64,000 nucleotides of DNA from Phorcus lineatus (GCA_921293015.1 OV121095.1:33887484-33951483); one strand, 5' to 3'. Shown: positions 1-10,150, numbered from the stretch's first letter. Made by a program: numbers and translations. The notes: generated from the sequence alone by a model not told the origin.

Positions 1-896
1 TTGTATTTAAGTAACATTTATCATATTGTTATCTAGTATAACATCTCACACCTTGTTGTTATATCTCTGTCTTTGAATTTAACAATCAATGACAGGCGAA
101 AAAACCTGGCGCAAGCGCTATAAGAAATATCCTATGTAATCCTAAAGAATGTTGTTACCCGTTATTCACGATGTAGAGACCATTAAATCAAGAATTGAAA
201 TTGAATGCGATAGGATTACATAACTGCCACCGGTGTGTCATAAAAGAATAAGACTAGTAAAATCAGTCTGATTGTTGTGACAACATTTGGCAGACGTCGT
301 AATTGATGTACACATGCAATGGGATAGTGCGCATAGCATCATATTAAAACAATGTCTTTCACTTGGAATAATACTAATAATTGAAGATATATTTAACATC
401 AATTTATCGGAGGTTTGAATTGTTTGGATGACTTTAGATATGTTTAAACAGTTGTTAAGACTGTGAGATTTCTTATTGTTTTTTTTCAACAAGGAGGTTA
501 TTCTTCCGCCAACTAGCACGTCACGCGGCAAGTCATGCGGCAGGACACGCCTCAGTGACCACGGGCCAGTTCAGTTCTGTTCACTGGTGCTAATTAGCTG
601 GTGATTGGAAAAAGCCTTATTTTAAATGTTTATCGGCCGATTTGGAAAATGTAAATTCAAGATACTGGCAAATTAGAATACATATTTTATGAATTATGGG
701 TCATTTCAGTCGATCTTTAAAATTTTCTAGAACATGTTGGAAATCTTTGTACTAGTCTTTCTATGATTCTTAAAAATGAGCAGTATCCTCACCCGTAAAC
801 ATATTCAACGAATAGTCCCTTCTAGTCAAGTCTAGTCCAGCCTAGTTCAGTCTAACATATTTCTAATTCAAATGTATAATGCATTCTTTCTTGCAG
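1..896. other. Upstream non-coding sequence / intron
   Basis: I see no convincing coding exon here. Positions 500-600 are richer in CpG than their surroundings and could be a promoter or 5' UTR exon, but no start codon there opens a usable frame. Positions 815-860 carry short CTAGTC/TCTAGT iterations. The stretch ends in a good acceptor (pyrimidine tract, AG at 895-896). Since the first visible exon begins in phase 0 behind that acceptor, part of the gene should lie upstream, here or outside the window. Confidence 0.4.
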
Positions 897-1211
897 GCTG
901 TAAAGTACAGACTATTGGATGCGAATTTGCTGACATCTTTGATGAAAGGAAATACGTTTATGCGAGAGTTGACACGCGTCTTTGAGGAAAAAAATCGTTG
1001 GAAGTTGTTCCAACTGATTGTCCTGCTAAAGTGTGCAGTAAACAATATCCGCAAGCACGGCGCCATCACCCGCTGGGATTGGGGGTACACACTGAAGGAA
1101 GTCATGAAACTGCATCACAAGAGATACTCTGAAAACGATATGCGCACGAAAACTCTAGAAATCTTACATTGGATTGTGAATAAACACCCAGATTTTGTGT
1201 TAGGATGGAAG
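897..1211 (+). CDS. Exon 1 of the visible part: conserved-looking helical block
   Basis: Acceptor TTCTTTCTTGCAG precedes 897 and donor GTTTGT follows 1211. It contains 105 codons, phase 0 at both ends. The product is a dense mixture of aromatic, charged and hydrophobic residues (for example KLFQLIVLLKCAVNNIRKHG and RWDWGYTLKEVMKLHHKRY) and looks like a folded alpha-helical domain. I cannot assign a family. An ATG at 879 is in frame but falls in the polypyrimidine tract, so I treat it as intronic. Confidence 0.8.
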
Positions 1212-4200
1212 GTTTGTATTATTGTTACAATTTCAGGATTGTAATATATAAGAAAATTGGGAATTTTTCAACAACAAAAAATAGAATTTTTTTTAATACA
1301 TTTACTTTTTGTTGAAAATTAGCTACATCATATTTTTGATTGGTTCATAAGTGAATTCAGTACCTGACACTTTGCTTTGTTTGGGAGTAAGCCCTTTGAG
1401 ACAATTAAAAGATGAAGCCCCTCAATGACCAGGATTGTCTTCTACAAATATTTCCTTTTGAATATATAAACACATCTGGGGCTAAAATCACCTAGGTTAC
1501 CTTAGGTTACTAAAGACGCCTTATTGCAATGTTAATGGATGGGACTGAGGTTTACCTTAGTGGACATTTAGGGTTATTTCGTGCAATATGTCATACGTGG
1601 CGGTAATTTCTTGATATTTATACTCATGATTATGCTTATGTTCTTATGAAACAATAGCTTGTAAGTATGAAATCCATTGCTTTATATCATTCCAGATTGG
1701 TGCACAGAACCCATTACCTGAACCAGAAGTTGAACTTGACGTCTTGTCAGATGCAGATGAGGAGGTTGCTATGGAAACTGAGAGAGATGGGGATGAGTTT
1801 GTGGTTGTTAAGGCGGAACAAGAGGATCCACTCAGCAGCATGAAGAACATTGGATTGGACGAGAACGACGGAGAGGACGAGGAACCTGTCAGTCTGGACC
1901 GTATCAAGACAGAGGAACTAGACACTGCAAAGGTCATTTTTGGTTTCATTTTGGTTTGTGGTGTATGCAAGAGGGAGGAGATGCTTGTGAAGAAAGAGAT
2001 GGCGTATGGTAATTGGGGCAGGAGGTTGTGCCGGGATTGCAATTCGACTCTACCCTTTTAAAATCTGGAAACTTCGTAGCTTCAAACTTCTGAACACTAC
2101 CACAGCGAGCTGCATGCTATCAAATGGGGTTGCAGGTAGAGCCTATAGGAACAAAGCTATTCAGAATCATCAATCACTAAATCATTAAAATTAAGTAATA
2201 AGATCGAAACTAACTTATTAGCATTTTAGTAAAATAAACATTTTTGTAAAATAAACATTTTAGTAAAATAAACAAAATAGTGGTCTCTGGTTAATGATAG
2301 GTCGCTCAATGAAATTACTTTAAACCAAATATGAAATAACCCTAATGGAAAACCTCTTTGACACAGATTGCAGGAGATGAATCATCAGTGGGAGCCATAA
2401 AGACTGAGGTGGACGTTGATGTGGACATAGAGAAGGACGCAGGAGAGAGATTCTTCCACAACGGAAAGGAACTCGACTTGGAGGATGTACTGGACCATTC
2501 CCCGGAACATGTGAGTTGTCTTTACCTGTCTGGGCCCCCTTTCAGAAAACCATGATCTTAGTTCACCTAGGTAACCTTGGTGCAGTGTTAAAGAATGTGA
2601 GTTTAGGTCAAGGTTGCTTTGTCAAAGTAGGCAATGGAATATTCTCATCTTTCACTTCTAGGCATGAATTAGCCTCTGTCTCCATGTCAGATGAATTTAA
2701 GCCTTACTGATTTGTGCTAAAATTCTTGATGTTAGCCCTCAATGACCAGCTTTCAAGAGATTTTTGATTGGACTATTATGTTCAACTAATGTGGTTTTTT
2801 CTATCTTACAATCAGAGTGATACAGAGGACAAAAAGAAAAAGACGGGGTCCGATAGCGAGGCTGAAGTCGAACCTGAAGATGAAGAAGATGAAGCAGAAG
2901 CAGAAAGAGAAAAGGACGATGAAGATGAATACGTTCCAGATGAATCTGAATCTGAAGATGATGAAGCAAGCGAGGAAGAAATTGAAGAGAAAAAAAATGA
3001 GGAAGAAGATGAAGATGAGGAGGATGAGGATGAAGAAGAGGAAGATGATAAAGAAGGGAATGTCTCGACAAGCCTGACGATGTTAAAACAAGCCTTGATG
3101 AGGAAGAGAGGACAGTCCAATGCACACCTCACATCAAGCAAGGGAAAGGATGTGGTGAGTCGAGATCGTACGATTTGAAAATGATTTTATCATAAACCAC
3201 CAAATATTATTACACCTATGCTGCAAAGGATAACAAACTCTGTTTTTCTTGAGACTAGATGTTGAATAGCATTCGTTGAAATCGTTCAAGATAACTTTGA
3301 AAATATAAAATCACTTGCAGACTGTCCTCCTTTCATCTTAGTGCACTGTTAAAAATGGAAGTTAAGGTTAACATTAGTAAGGATTTCTTTGACACAGATT
3401 TAACATTTTTTTGTTAACATTACACATATTTCATGTTTTTACTGACTACCAGGATCTCTGTTCACAAAACAACCTTTACCCCCATTCTTTAACATGCACT
3501 AAGTTTACCTTAAGGATGTATGGTCACCTTGCTTGGTGAAAGCAGGTCTATGTCTGGAGTTTTATTTGTCCCTGTTCATTATTTCTCTCTGTCTCTCCTC
3601 AGCAAACCATGAATTACAAATTGCCAAAGACGATCACTGTTGACATGAAGCCTACTGATCCTAATATCGGTGGAACCGCGCTCAACTTCAACGACCTCTC
3701 CGATCTGGAGCGTACAGTTCTCGAGTCTGCTGTGGCAGGCCGTATGGCGATGTTCAAGTCGACCACTTGTACAGTTGAAGAGCGAGAGAAGAAGATGAAT
3801 GTGTGGAAAGAAATTGCTACCAGAGTGAACAACGTATTGCGGGGTAAACAGTGGACGCCGGAGGAGCTTGTCACCATCTGGAGCAAGAAGCTCTTCATAG
3901 AACATGTTGGCTCCAAAAAGAGTTTGATAGTGAATAAGGTGGCAGACAAGATGGTGAATGGTTCAGATGACAAAACCGCTTTCAGATCACTCATCTCGAA
4001 ATCACAAAACTCTGGTGCGTCAGAGACTGTTCAGTTCACTATGCAGCCTGGAAACACTTTTGCAGCAACTACGAAAGTTCATGGTCAATCTGGTTCTGTT
4101 CAGCCAGTGAGTATGGAATTGGTGTTTTCATATACCTAGAAGGTTTCTGTTACTATTATTTGACGTTGCCACTCTGACATCTAGGGCATTACTCAGTAAA

Positions 4201-7200
4201 TATTGTGAAAGGGAGAGTAAAGTTATTACTTGTTTTAGTGACCCTACTTAATCCTTCCAAGAAAATAGAATCCCATATGTTAGTAAAATCATACATAAAT
4301 GATAAAATGTTAAGGGGGGTAAGACACTTTTTGAAAAAAGCTTAAAATTTAACTTGTTAATCATTTTGCAGATTTTAGGTACAGTGAAGAAAGGGGAGCT
4401 GACTCCAGAAGAGTCTGAAGTTCTACAGGAACAAATCGACATATATAAGGAAATGTTTCGTACAAAGAGAGGGGATGTCCGACAGAAAATTTGGAAGGAA
4501 ATTACTAAAAGGGTCAATGCAGTTGACCCTAGAACCTTTCGTACAGTAGACGAATTGAAGAGAAAGTGGACAAAAGATCTGATACAGGCTAAGTTGTTAA
4601 TAACACCAACCTCAGCCGGCATACGTAACACTGGGAGGCCTAATAAGGACTTTGTAATAGAAAAATCAAAGGTAGCTATATTTGCAGGGGCTTCTCTCTT
4701 CACATGGTCTTACAGCAGCCCCATTAGTTGCATGTTCTTATTGTTATCCTATTTTTACCTATTGACAGGAATGACATCTTTTTCACAGAAAATAAACATT
4801 TTCCTGTTGCTAATGATATGGTATCACAAAATTTTCGACAGACCTTGCGAGTAAATTGATGAACTAACCGGAGCTGAAACTGCCTTTTAAACTTTCATAC
4901 AAATGTATCTCTGAATTTACATTTCAGATAGGTTCAGAAGTGTCTGCTACTGTGAGCACTCCAGAACCAGATCTTCCAATCAAGATAGAACTAGACAATG
5001 CAGAATCAGATCAGACTCAAATACTTAGTGTTCTTCCACCGTCGTCTTCTTCATCATCCACAATCCGATCCCTCCTGTCTCAACCCAAAGATTCGTCAAT
5101 GAGCACTCAACCATCATCATCATCAACCAAAGCTCCAAAAACTAGCACTCAACAACTGCTTTACGGGAGGGGTCCCCCACTAAAGGAGAAACCTCTGAGT
5201 AGTAAGACAACTAAGGCGGTCACCGACCCCTCATTAGTGAAACTTAAGCGCGGTCCGCCTCGACAGACGACTGTCACTAACACAGAACTTGTTTTGTACA
5301 AGCTCACTGACAAGACCACCATGGTCAGATCGTCCGTCACTGTGCCCCGAGCTTGTGTGCATCTTCAGCTTGTGGACAGAAGTCATACAGGTAAGAAACT
5401 GTGTGGGTACAGGTAGTTGTTTTTGGCTGTTTCATTGCCTCTAATGGCTGAAATATTGCCCAAGCGGTGTTAAACAATAACTCACTCACATTTTGGCTGT
5501 TCCCTCTCATTCTTACCTTGCATGAAAATGCATATGTTAAAATATCTAATTTCTGTTAATAATTTTAGTATTTTTTATTTTTATTATTTTAGACTAAGTT
5601 GCTTCTTATCCACTCATATTTAAAAAAATCACAATTTTTCTCAACTCCATTATGCAGGTCATAGATCTCACAGTGCCCCGAAACTCAACCTGTAATGTCA
5701 ACCTTCTTACTCTAGTTTTACTGCTTGGTGTAATTATTATGTGCAAACCAAGAGTTACTATTGAAAATATCAGTGTTTCAAGAGATCACTAATTGATAAC
5801 TCTTCTAACCTTTTCTAAAGAGGAAGTTGAAGTAATTTGCACACGTGCATTCAATATTTTAGTATAAACAAATGATGGATTCACTTTTAATGACGAGAGA
5901 GGTACTTTCTAATTTGCACATGTATATTGAATATGTCTAGTCCATTACAATAAAGAATTACAATATGGCCTGCAGATAACCATTTTTTAGAAAGGTCACT
6001 TCATAAGTTTTGTTTTGGATATTTTTTTAAACAACTGGGACATTTAAATGTATTTTTGAAATCATTCATTCGATCATGGCAGGGCTATATGTGATTATAA
6101 ATTGTAAATAATTGGGAAAAGTAAGTTTAGCAAGTAGTGTAGTTTGGACATGTATAACGAGAGTTCAGATTGCCAACAGTCCAGGAATGTTGGGCAAAAG
6201 TTTGATCATTGAATCTTCAGCAACGGTGCCCTCCCGAGACCTTATTATGATCTGTCAAAGTAATCTGCATTAACCTGATTTAGAGGTCAGCTTGACTATT
6301 TGATTTACAATCTCTGTAAAGCTATGCAGCCGATTAAGATTTTATTTCCATAACATTACCTTTTTGTTTTCTTTGTCAGTAGTATTTGTAGAAAGTCTTG
6401 CCAGCGTTGGTAAATTTTGTAACCCCTGTTGTAAAAGTGCTTTGTACATCAGCGTTTCAAGCACCCAGTGTGAAGGCATCTAAGTGCTATATAAAAAGAC
6501 CTATTATTATTTGGTACCAGTGTGTGTGGATCTACATAAAGCACAATATAGATTAAGCTCTTATCATTTGGTACCAGTGTGTGTGGATCTGAATAAAGCA
6601 CAATATAAAAGGAACTATTAATATTTGGTCTTTGTAGGGTCTTTGGAAGTAAAAGAGGAGCCTGCAGATGACACGATATTCTCTCCAGACCAGTACAAAG
6701 TGCTGACTCGGCTCATTCAGCAGAAGATTGATGCCATCAAGCTGACCGGTCCATCCATTGTGAGTTTGGTACTCAATACGACAGACTGGGAGAAGTTGGT
6801 CAGACTGGTCAACAAGGCCGATTCCACTCATGTCCACTCTGTGCCGAACGTGAAGGACAAGGTCCGGACCATCGTAACATCCCTGGATAACCTCCTCTCC
6901 ATGAGTGTGAGTTGGTTTTGAAGCACCTTGAGTGTACAGTCTCATTGTGGCAACATATTGGGATGAAACCTGCGAGCATTGACAGGAACTAGCGAACCTT
7001 GGGCATTACTCCGCTGAATTCAGTGTAGCATTGCCCTGCACCTTACTGCGAAGAGAACAGTTCTATGGTGCAAACAAAGTTGCTGAGATTTTATCCCTTC
7101 TCTACTGCAAAAAAGTTGCAAACACAGACCTCTTGATCTGAAGACTAAAATCTCAACCACTGTACTATCCTTCCCCTTCTCTGTCATTGGATGAGTTCTG

Positions 7201-9711
7201 TTCAATGCTAGATTGTTACACAAAGTAAAATTGCAGCAAGTTCTATACTGCAAACTGTCAGGCTAATATTTGAGTCAATTTGAACTCTTTATCTGATTGG
7301 CTTGATTAATTTTGATTAGTCTAATCACATCACATCATTCAGTGGAACTTATTGTCAAAATGGTGTTGAATAGTCATAATTCAAAAAAATTGGAAGATTA
7401 GATATGTCTTTACAGAAAAGATGTTGGCTAAAATCTGAGAATAAGGATCAAAGCTGCTGATTGGTCAATTTATGTTAATGTCAAAATGTTTACCCAATGG
7501 CTTGAACTATACAACTTTTTTATTTCTATATGTACATCAATAACAGTGGTGATAATCCATTATTGCTTCAACTACTAAATGCCATTCAATACTATATAAT
7601 TTCAAAGAAACCTTGTGTTTTCTCTACTATCTATGATAATTGTTATTTTTCAGAACAAGAAAACTGAGAACACTGGAGAACAGTCTCAAGGCCTCACAAT
7701 AGAACCTGAAATACCAGCTAAGAAGATTAAAGTGGAACCCCATGACAGTCTTGTGGTGAGTGGGTTATCTCCCTTTGTATTTGTAACTCAAAGTTGATGT
7801 GATGTCAGCTATACAGCAATGATTGCATCAACTTCTTCTAAATAGTTCATGTTCGATGTTCTATACTTTAACATTCAAAACTGTGTTCCACAGGAGATAC
7901 CACTTGTGGAAGATCAAGCGATCGTTTTGACAATAGATTTTGAACAATGCCATATTACAGTCAAGTTCATGACATCACAATTGTTTTTCATCAGCAAGTA
8001 ATGACATCACAATGCTATGACGTCATAAACATGACTACGTCACAATGCTATGGCATCATCGCACTGAGAGTCTTATAGTGGTGCAGTGTTCAGAAATATA
8101 CATTTTTCACGGAATCGAAATAAAAAATGATTTTGGATGATAAATAGAATCTCACCCTCGTGTCCTCTGATATCAAATATATCAACACTTGTTGATTGAA
8201 GTAAAAATTTGTAAATTTTGTCAACTCGTGTTGATATATTTGATATCAGAAGACACTTGGGTGAGATTCTCTATTAATTACCCTTGCTTTATCTGAACAA
8301 ACTATCTAGAAATAAAATTAGCACACTACATTTAAAATAACCAAAACTGTGAATAATACTACAAAAAAGGAATAATGATTTTCAATATTTTTTTTTCAGT
8401 ATTCATGTAGAGATACTGTCATTGAGTTGTTTTTAGTTAAGAAGCAATTTTTAAATAATAACTTCTTTGTTTGAAATATACGATATTGGAATATATTCTT
8501 ACTCATTTGTCAGCAGGGATCAAGTGGGATAATGAGAACTTTCTTTCATATGTTTTAGAATCCTCGGTTGGCAAAGGGCGACATGGTCAAGGCTAAACTT
8601 GCAGACTGCTGGTTTGTAAAAGATTCATCATATCTATGATTTAGTTTGATAGTTTTAGTGCATCTTAAGACTGAATGATAATTGAAACGTCCATTTTTGA
8701 ATTTGAAGAAGCTGCTTAACAGAAAATGAGGTACACCTTTTGTACCCTTTCAAGACCTTTTCTTTGTTGCATTTATTCAAAATATTCATCACGATATGTT
8801 GATAAAACAGAATTTTTTCTCATGAAAGTACAACCTCCGTTGTCATATATATATATATATATATATATATATTCTCAATTTAAAAACTTTTAGAATGCCA
8901 ATCAATGTTATTTTAAGAATTCACATTTTACATTGCATACAATAACCTAAACAGAAGAAAGACGTTTTTATAAAGAAGTTCAACATCCACAAATCCTTGA
9001 CTAAAGAAGTTCAACATCCACAAATCCTTGACATTAAAAGTAGTTTATTATTCAGGACTGAAGGCACCATAGTGGATATTGATGAGGATGAATACCGCGC
9101 CAAGGTCCACTTCCATGGGTTGAGTCGACAACACAACCAATGGCTGCCCATGACCAAAGACTTTATAACAGATTCAACAAGATGTATTGTCAAGGTAAGG
9201 ATGAATATAATTTGTCTGTGTTCATAGACCTTGCTGCTAGAGACAGTTAAGATGGCCAGAATAGTTAACTTCAGAGCCATAAACCCTGCAAGAATAGTGA
9301 AGGTGGTTTCTGCCCTGTGATCAAATATTCCAAAACGGTTTAATCACGACTAAGCTCCTTTGGTATAATCCTTCAAAATACTGCTTATTAAGGGAATGCA
9401 TTGAGAATCCGAGGGATATTTCGTGTTCATGTAACACTGTTACTATTTAACTTAAATTAGTTTGAAATTTTATCATTGCTACTATTGTAAATGGAAGATA
9501 TGATAATGAATAACAAGTAGCCTCCTGTCATTTCATTCATTTTCAGATATTTTCTCTCAATTATGTCAACCTGTTTGGATTAAAATTACTAACCAGGGCT
9601 TGCTTTAGATATGTTTCGCTTTGAGGATTGTTTCCAGTGACTGTCTTCTCTATCGTGCTAAGTTTACTTATCTTTGTGTTTCAGCTTCCAAAACTACCAA
9701 GCAAGAAATGA
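897..9711 (+). CDS. Spliced gene: Myb/SANT-like, acidic, Tudor-like nuclear protein (5' partial)
   Basis: Gene-level model joining exons 897-1211, 1696-1932, 2367-2510, 2816-3154, 3603-4106, 4372-4671, 4928-5390, 6638-6906, 7654-7755, 8559-8611, 9056-9194 and 9685-9711. All junctions keep one frame, giving about 963 codons ending in TGA at 9709-9711. Domain order is: unknown helical block (exon 1), acidic linker with SUMO-type motifs (exons 2-3), a long Asp/Glu run (exon 4), Myb/SANT-like modules (exons 5, 6 and, weaker, 8), a Ser/Pro-rich linker (exon 7), and a Tudor/chromo-barrel-like fold (exons 10-11). There is no signal peptide or membrane segment. This is inferred to be a chromatin or transcription factor; I do not recognise the orthologue. 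The true start is not visible. Confidence 0.75.
1696..1932 (+). CDS. Exon 2: acidic linker with two SUMO-consensus motifs
   Basis: It follows the acceptor ATCATTCCAG and encodes about 79 residues rich in Asp and Glu. VKAE lies at 1807-1818 and IKTE at 1903-1914, both fitting the hydrophobic-Lys-x-Glu SUMOylation consensus. The end is uncertain. A donor GTCATT at 1933 keeps phase 0 with the next exon, but GTGAAG at 1987 also gives phase 0, and GTAATT at 2009 would pair with a second acceptor ending at 2373. Read-through to the stop at 2059-2061 adds a Cys-x2-Cys ... Cys-x2-Cys segment, described separately. Confidence 0.7.
1933..2061 (+). CDS. Possible alternative 3' extension of exon 2 with a CxxC...CxxC motif
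   Basis: The frame stays open past the 1933 donor to a TAA at 2059-2061. It encodes VCGVCKREEMLVKKEMAYGN followed by a WGRRLCRDC-type ending, so two CxxC pairs about 20 residues apart, as in small treble-clef or GATA-like zinc fingers. If translated, it would yield a short isoform lacking the Myb and Tudor parts. It may instead be intron, or part may be exon with a later donor. Confidence 0.35.
   Translation, partial: VIFGFILVCGVCKREEMLVKKEMAYGNWGRRLCRDCNSTLPF
2367..2510 (+). CDS. Exon 3: acidic linker with a SUMO motif
   Basis: Acceptor TTTGACACAG, donor GTGAGT at 2511, 48 codons, phase 0-0. The product is acidic with IKTE (2397-2408) followed by alternating Val-Asp residues. An alternative acceptor seven bases downstream (AG ending at 2373) would suit the GTAATT donor of exon 2. 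Confidence 0.75.
2816..3154 (+). CDS. Exon 4: long Asp/Glu-rich region
   Basis: Acceptor TTACAATCAG, donor GTGAGT at 3155, 113 codons, phase 0-0. Almost the whole exon is Glu/Asp with scattered Lys and Ser, ending in a basic SSKGKDV-type tail. Such runs occur in histone-binding, nucleolar and chromatin-remodelling proteins. No catalytic fold is expected. The purine-rich GAAGATGAG repeats are also potential exonic splicing enhancers and prone to slippage. Confidence 0.8.
3603..4106 (+). CDS. Exon 5: first Myb/SANT-like module
   Basis: Acceptor CTGTCTCTCCTCAG, donor GTGAGT at 4107, 168 codons, phase 0-0. The middle has the three-helix spacing of a Myb/SANT-like (MSANTD/zeste-type) DNA-binding domain: an acidic-hydrophobic helix (LSDLERTVLESAV), then NVWKEIATRVNNV, then a third helix with WTPEELVTIWSKKL. 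The conserved Trp residues are present. The flanks are Ser/Thr-rich. Assignment is by pattern, not by search. Confidence 0.75.
4372..4671 (+). CDS. Exon 6: second Myb/SANT-like module
   Basis: Acceptor ATCATTTTGCAG, donor GTAGCT at 4672, exactly 100 codons, phase 0-0. It repeats the exon 5 pattern: LTPEESEVLQEQIDIYKEMF, then KIWKEITKRVNAV, then a third helix with DELKRKWTKDLIQAK. The shared W-K-E-I-x-x-R-V-N core indicates that the modules of exons 5 and 6 arose by internal duplication. It is followed by a basic linker (AGIRNTGRPNKDF). Confidence 0.75.
4928..5390 (+). CDS. Exon 7: Ser/Thr/Pro-rich linker with a SUMO motif
   Basis: Acceptor ATTTACATTTCAG, donor GTAAGA at 5391. It has 463 bases, phase 0 at the start and 1 at the end. 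It begins with an acidic section containing IKIE (4979-4990), then a Ser run and a basic Pro-rich stretch (LKRGPPRQTTV), ending with a short hydrophobic patch. Probably disordered; no family recognised. Confidence 0.75.
5437..5490 (+). repeat. SINE/LINE-type tail remnant
   Basis: An intronic sequence reads GAAATATTGCCCAAGCGGTG then TTAAACAATAACTCACTCAC. The same type of tail (GAAATATTG, then GCGGTGTTAAAC, then CTCAC repeats) closes other retroelements in the window, so this is probably the 3' end of a dead copy. Confidence 0.5.
6505..6627 (+). repeat. Two-copy tandem duplication (about 57 bp) before an acceptor
   Basis: The unit starting ATTTGGTACCAGTGTGTGTG and including TAAAGCACAATATA occurs twice in a row, and a third ATTTGG begins just before the exon 8 acceptor (AG at 6636-6637). 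It follows a SINE-like AAGTGCTATATAAAAAG tail near 6480. Confidence 0.7.
6638..6906 (+). CDS. Exon 8: SUMO motif plus third, weaker Myb-like module
   Basis: Acceptor TTGGTCTTTGTAG, donor GTGAGT at 6907. It enters in phase 1 and leaves in phase 0. It opens with LEVKEEP (SUMO consensus VKEE, 6649-6660). The rest (FSPDQYKVLTRLIQQKIDAI, then DWEKLVRLVNKA, then KDKVRTIVTSLDNLL) follows the same three-helix spacing as exons 5 and 6, with W-E-K-L-V-R-L-V-N replacing W-K-E-I-x-x-R-V-N. Confidence 0.75.
6960..7177 (-). mobile_element. Old tRNA-type SINE copy in an intron
   Basis: On the minus strand this matches, with many substitutions, the SINE seen intact at 13515 and 59349. Shared plus-strand blocks include AACCTGCGAGCATTG, ACTCCGCTGAATTCAGTGTA, AACAGTTCT and CAAAGTTGCTGAG. 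It is the most diverged copy of the family in the window. Confidence 0.7.
7654..7755 (+). CDS. Exon 9: short linker with a SUMO motif
   Basis: Acceptor TTGTTATTTTTCAG, donor GTGAGT at 7756, 34 codons, phase 0-0. It encodes a hydrophilic linker ending in KKIKVEPHDSLV, where IKVEP (core 7726-7737) is a strong SUMOylation consensus. It joins in phase directly to the exon at 8559. Confidence 0.75.
7894..8001 (+). other. Possible cassette or alternative terminal exon
   Basis: Behind an acceptor-like TTCCACAG, a frame of 36 codons in phase with exon 9 opens with EIPLVEDQAIVLTIDFEQCH and stops at TAA 7999-8001. No good donor is visible. It is not needed for the main model, so it could be an alternative 3' exon or chance. 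Confidence 0.2.
7976..8280 (+). repeat. Hairpin MITE-like repeat, copy 1
   Basis: A run of GACATCACAATGCTATGACG motifs precedes a long inverted repeat: CTCTGATATCAAATATATCA (8165-8184) pairs with TGATATATTTGATATCAGAA about 60 bases on, with loop side arms CAACACTTGTTG and CAACTCGTGTTG. A second copy, split by another element, lies at 60130-60880. Confidence 0.7.
8559..8611 (+). CDS. Exon 10: first strand of a Tudor-like domain
   Basis: Acceptor CATATGTTTTAG, donor GTTTGT at 8612, 53 bases, phase 0 in and 2 out. It encodes NPRLAKGDMVKAKLADC plus the first two bases of a Trp codon completed in the next exon, giving the G-D-x-V-x-A-x-x-x-D-x-W start of a Tudor/chromo-barrel fold. Confidence 0.75.
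8843..8872. repeat. (AT)n microsatellite
   Basis: About 15 AT dinucleotides within an intron. Confidence 0.9.
8971..9032 (+). repeat. Perfect 31-bp tandem duplication upstream of an acceptor
   Basis: The 31-bp unit beginning TAAAGAAGTTCAACATCCAC occurs exactly twice (8971-9001 and 9002-9032), ending 23 bases before the exon at 9056. Each unit contains candidate branch-point adenines (CTTGAC, CTAAAG). Perfect identity implies a recent event. Confidence 0.9.
9056..9194 (+). CDS. Exon 11: main part of a Tudor/chromo-barrel-like domain
   Basis: Acceptor TTTATTATTCAG, donor GTAAGG at 9195. It enters in phase 2 and leaves in phase 0. It encodes TEGTIVDIDEDEYRAKVHFH then GLSRQHNQWLPMTKDF. The pattern G-T-I-x-x-I-D-x-D-x-Y-x-x-x-V-H-F-x-G followed by W-L/I-P matches Tudor-knot/chromo-barrel domains that read methylated Lys or Arg on histones (ARID4-like, PHF20-like). 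Methyl-lysine binding itself is not proven. Confidence 0.8.
9685..9711 (+). CDS. Exon 12: nine-codon terminal exon
   Basis: Acceptor CTTTGTGTTTCAG precedes CTT at 9685. The phase-0 frame reads LPKLPSKK then TGA. It is the first unit of a degenerate tandem array running to about 10,150, in which the exon and its acceptor recur (next entry). Confidence 0.7.
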   Translation, partial: LPKLPSKK

Positions 9712-10150
9712 TCTAAAAATGATCAAATATGTAAGAGACAAAATATTTCTGTTGGATGAAAAAAATGTTTCATCTTCAAAAATATACCAAAGAAGAAATG
9801 ATCTCTAGATGATGGAATAGACACAATAGAAAATGTTTTTGTGATGGATGAAAGAAATGTTTATGCTTCCAAAATTACAAAGCAAGGAATGACATCAAAG
9901 TAGTTGATGAAATACAGAATGGACAACATTTTTGTGACAGGATGAAAGAGGTGTGTTTTAGCTTCAAGAACTACCAAGCAAACAACGATGTCCAAATGAT
10001 TGATTATGTAATAGACAAAAATCTTTCTGAAAGATGAAAGATTTGTGTTTCAGCTTCCAAAAGTATCAAACAAGAAATGATCCCAAGATGATGGACTTGA
10101 GAAATGATGAACGTAATAGACAAAATATTGCTGCAGGTGAAGAAGCAGTA
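9685..10150 (+). repeat. About 92-bp tandem array containing the terminal exon and 3' UTR
   Basis: Five diverged units start at about 9685, 9775, 9868, 9963 and 10052. Each begins CTTCCAAAA or CTTCAAGAA, passes through AAGAAATGAT-like and AATAGACAAAAT-like blocks and ends GATGAAAGA..TGTGTTTCAG. Units 4 and 5 are preceded by GTGTTTTAG and GTGTTTCAG, so they keep a plausible acceptor. Every unit has a short open frame in phase with exon 11. Confidence 0.8.

Noticed and set aside
2739-3141. Long minus-strand frames rich in Ser or His/Leu opposite exon 4
   Set aside because: They are the complement of the Glu/Asp-rich coding run; no independent start, signal or domain.
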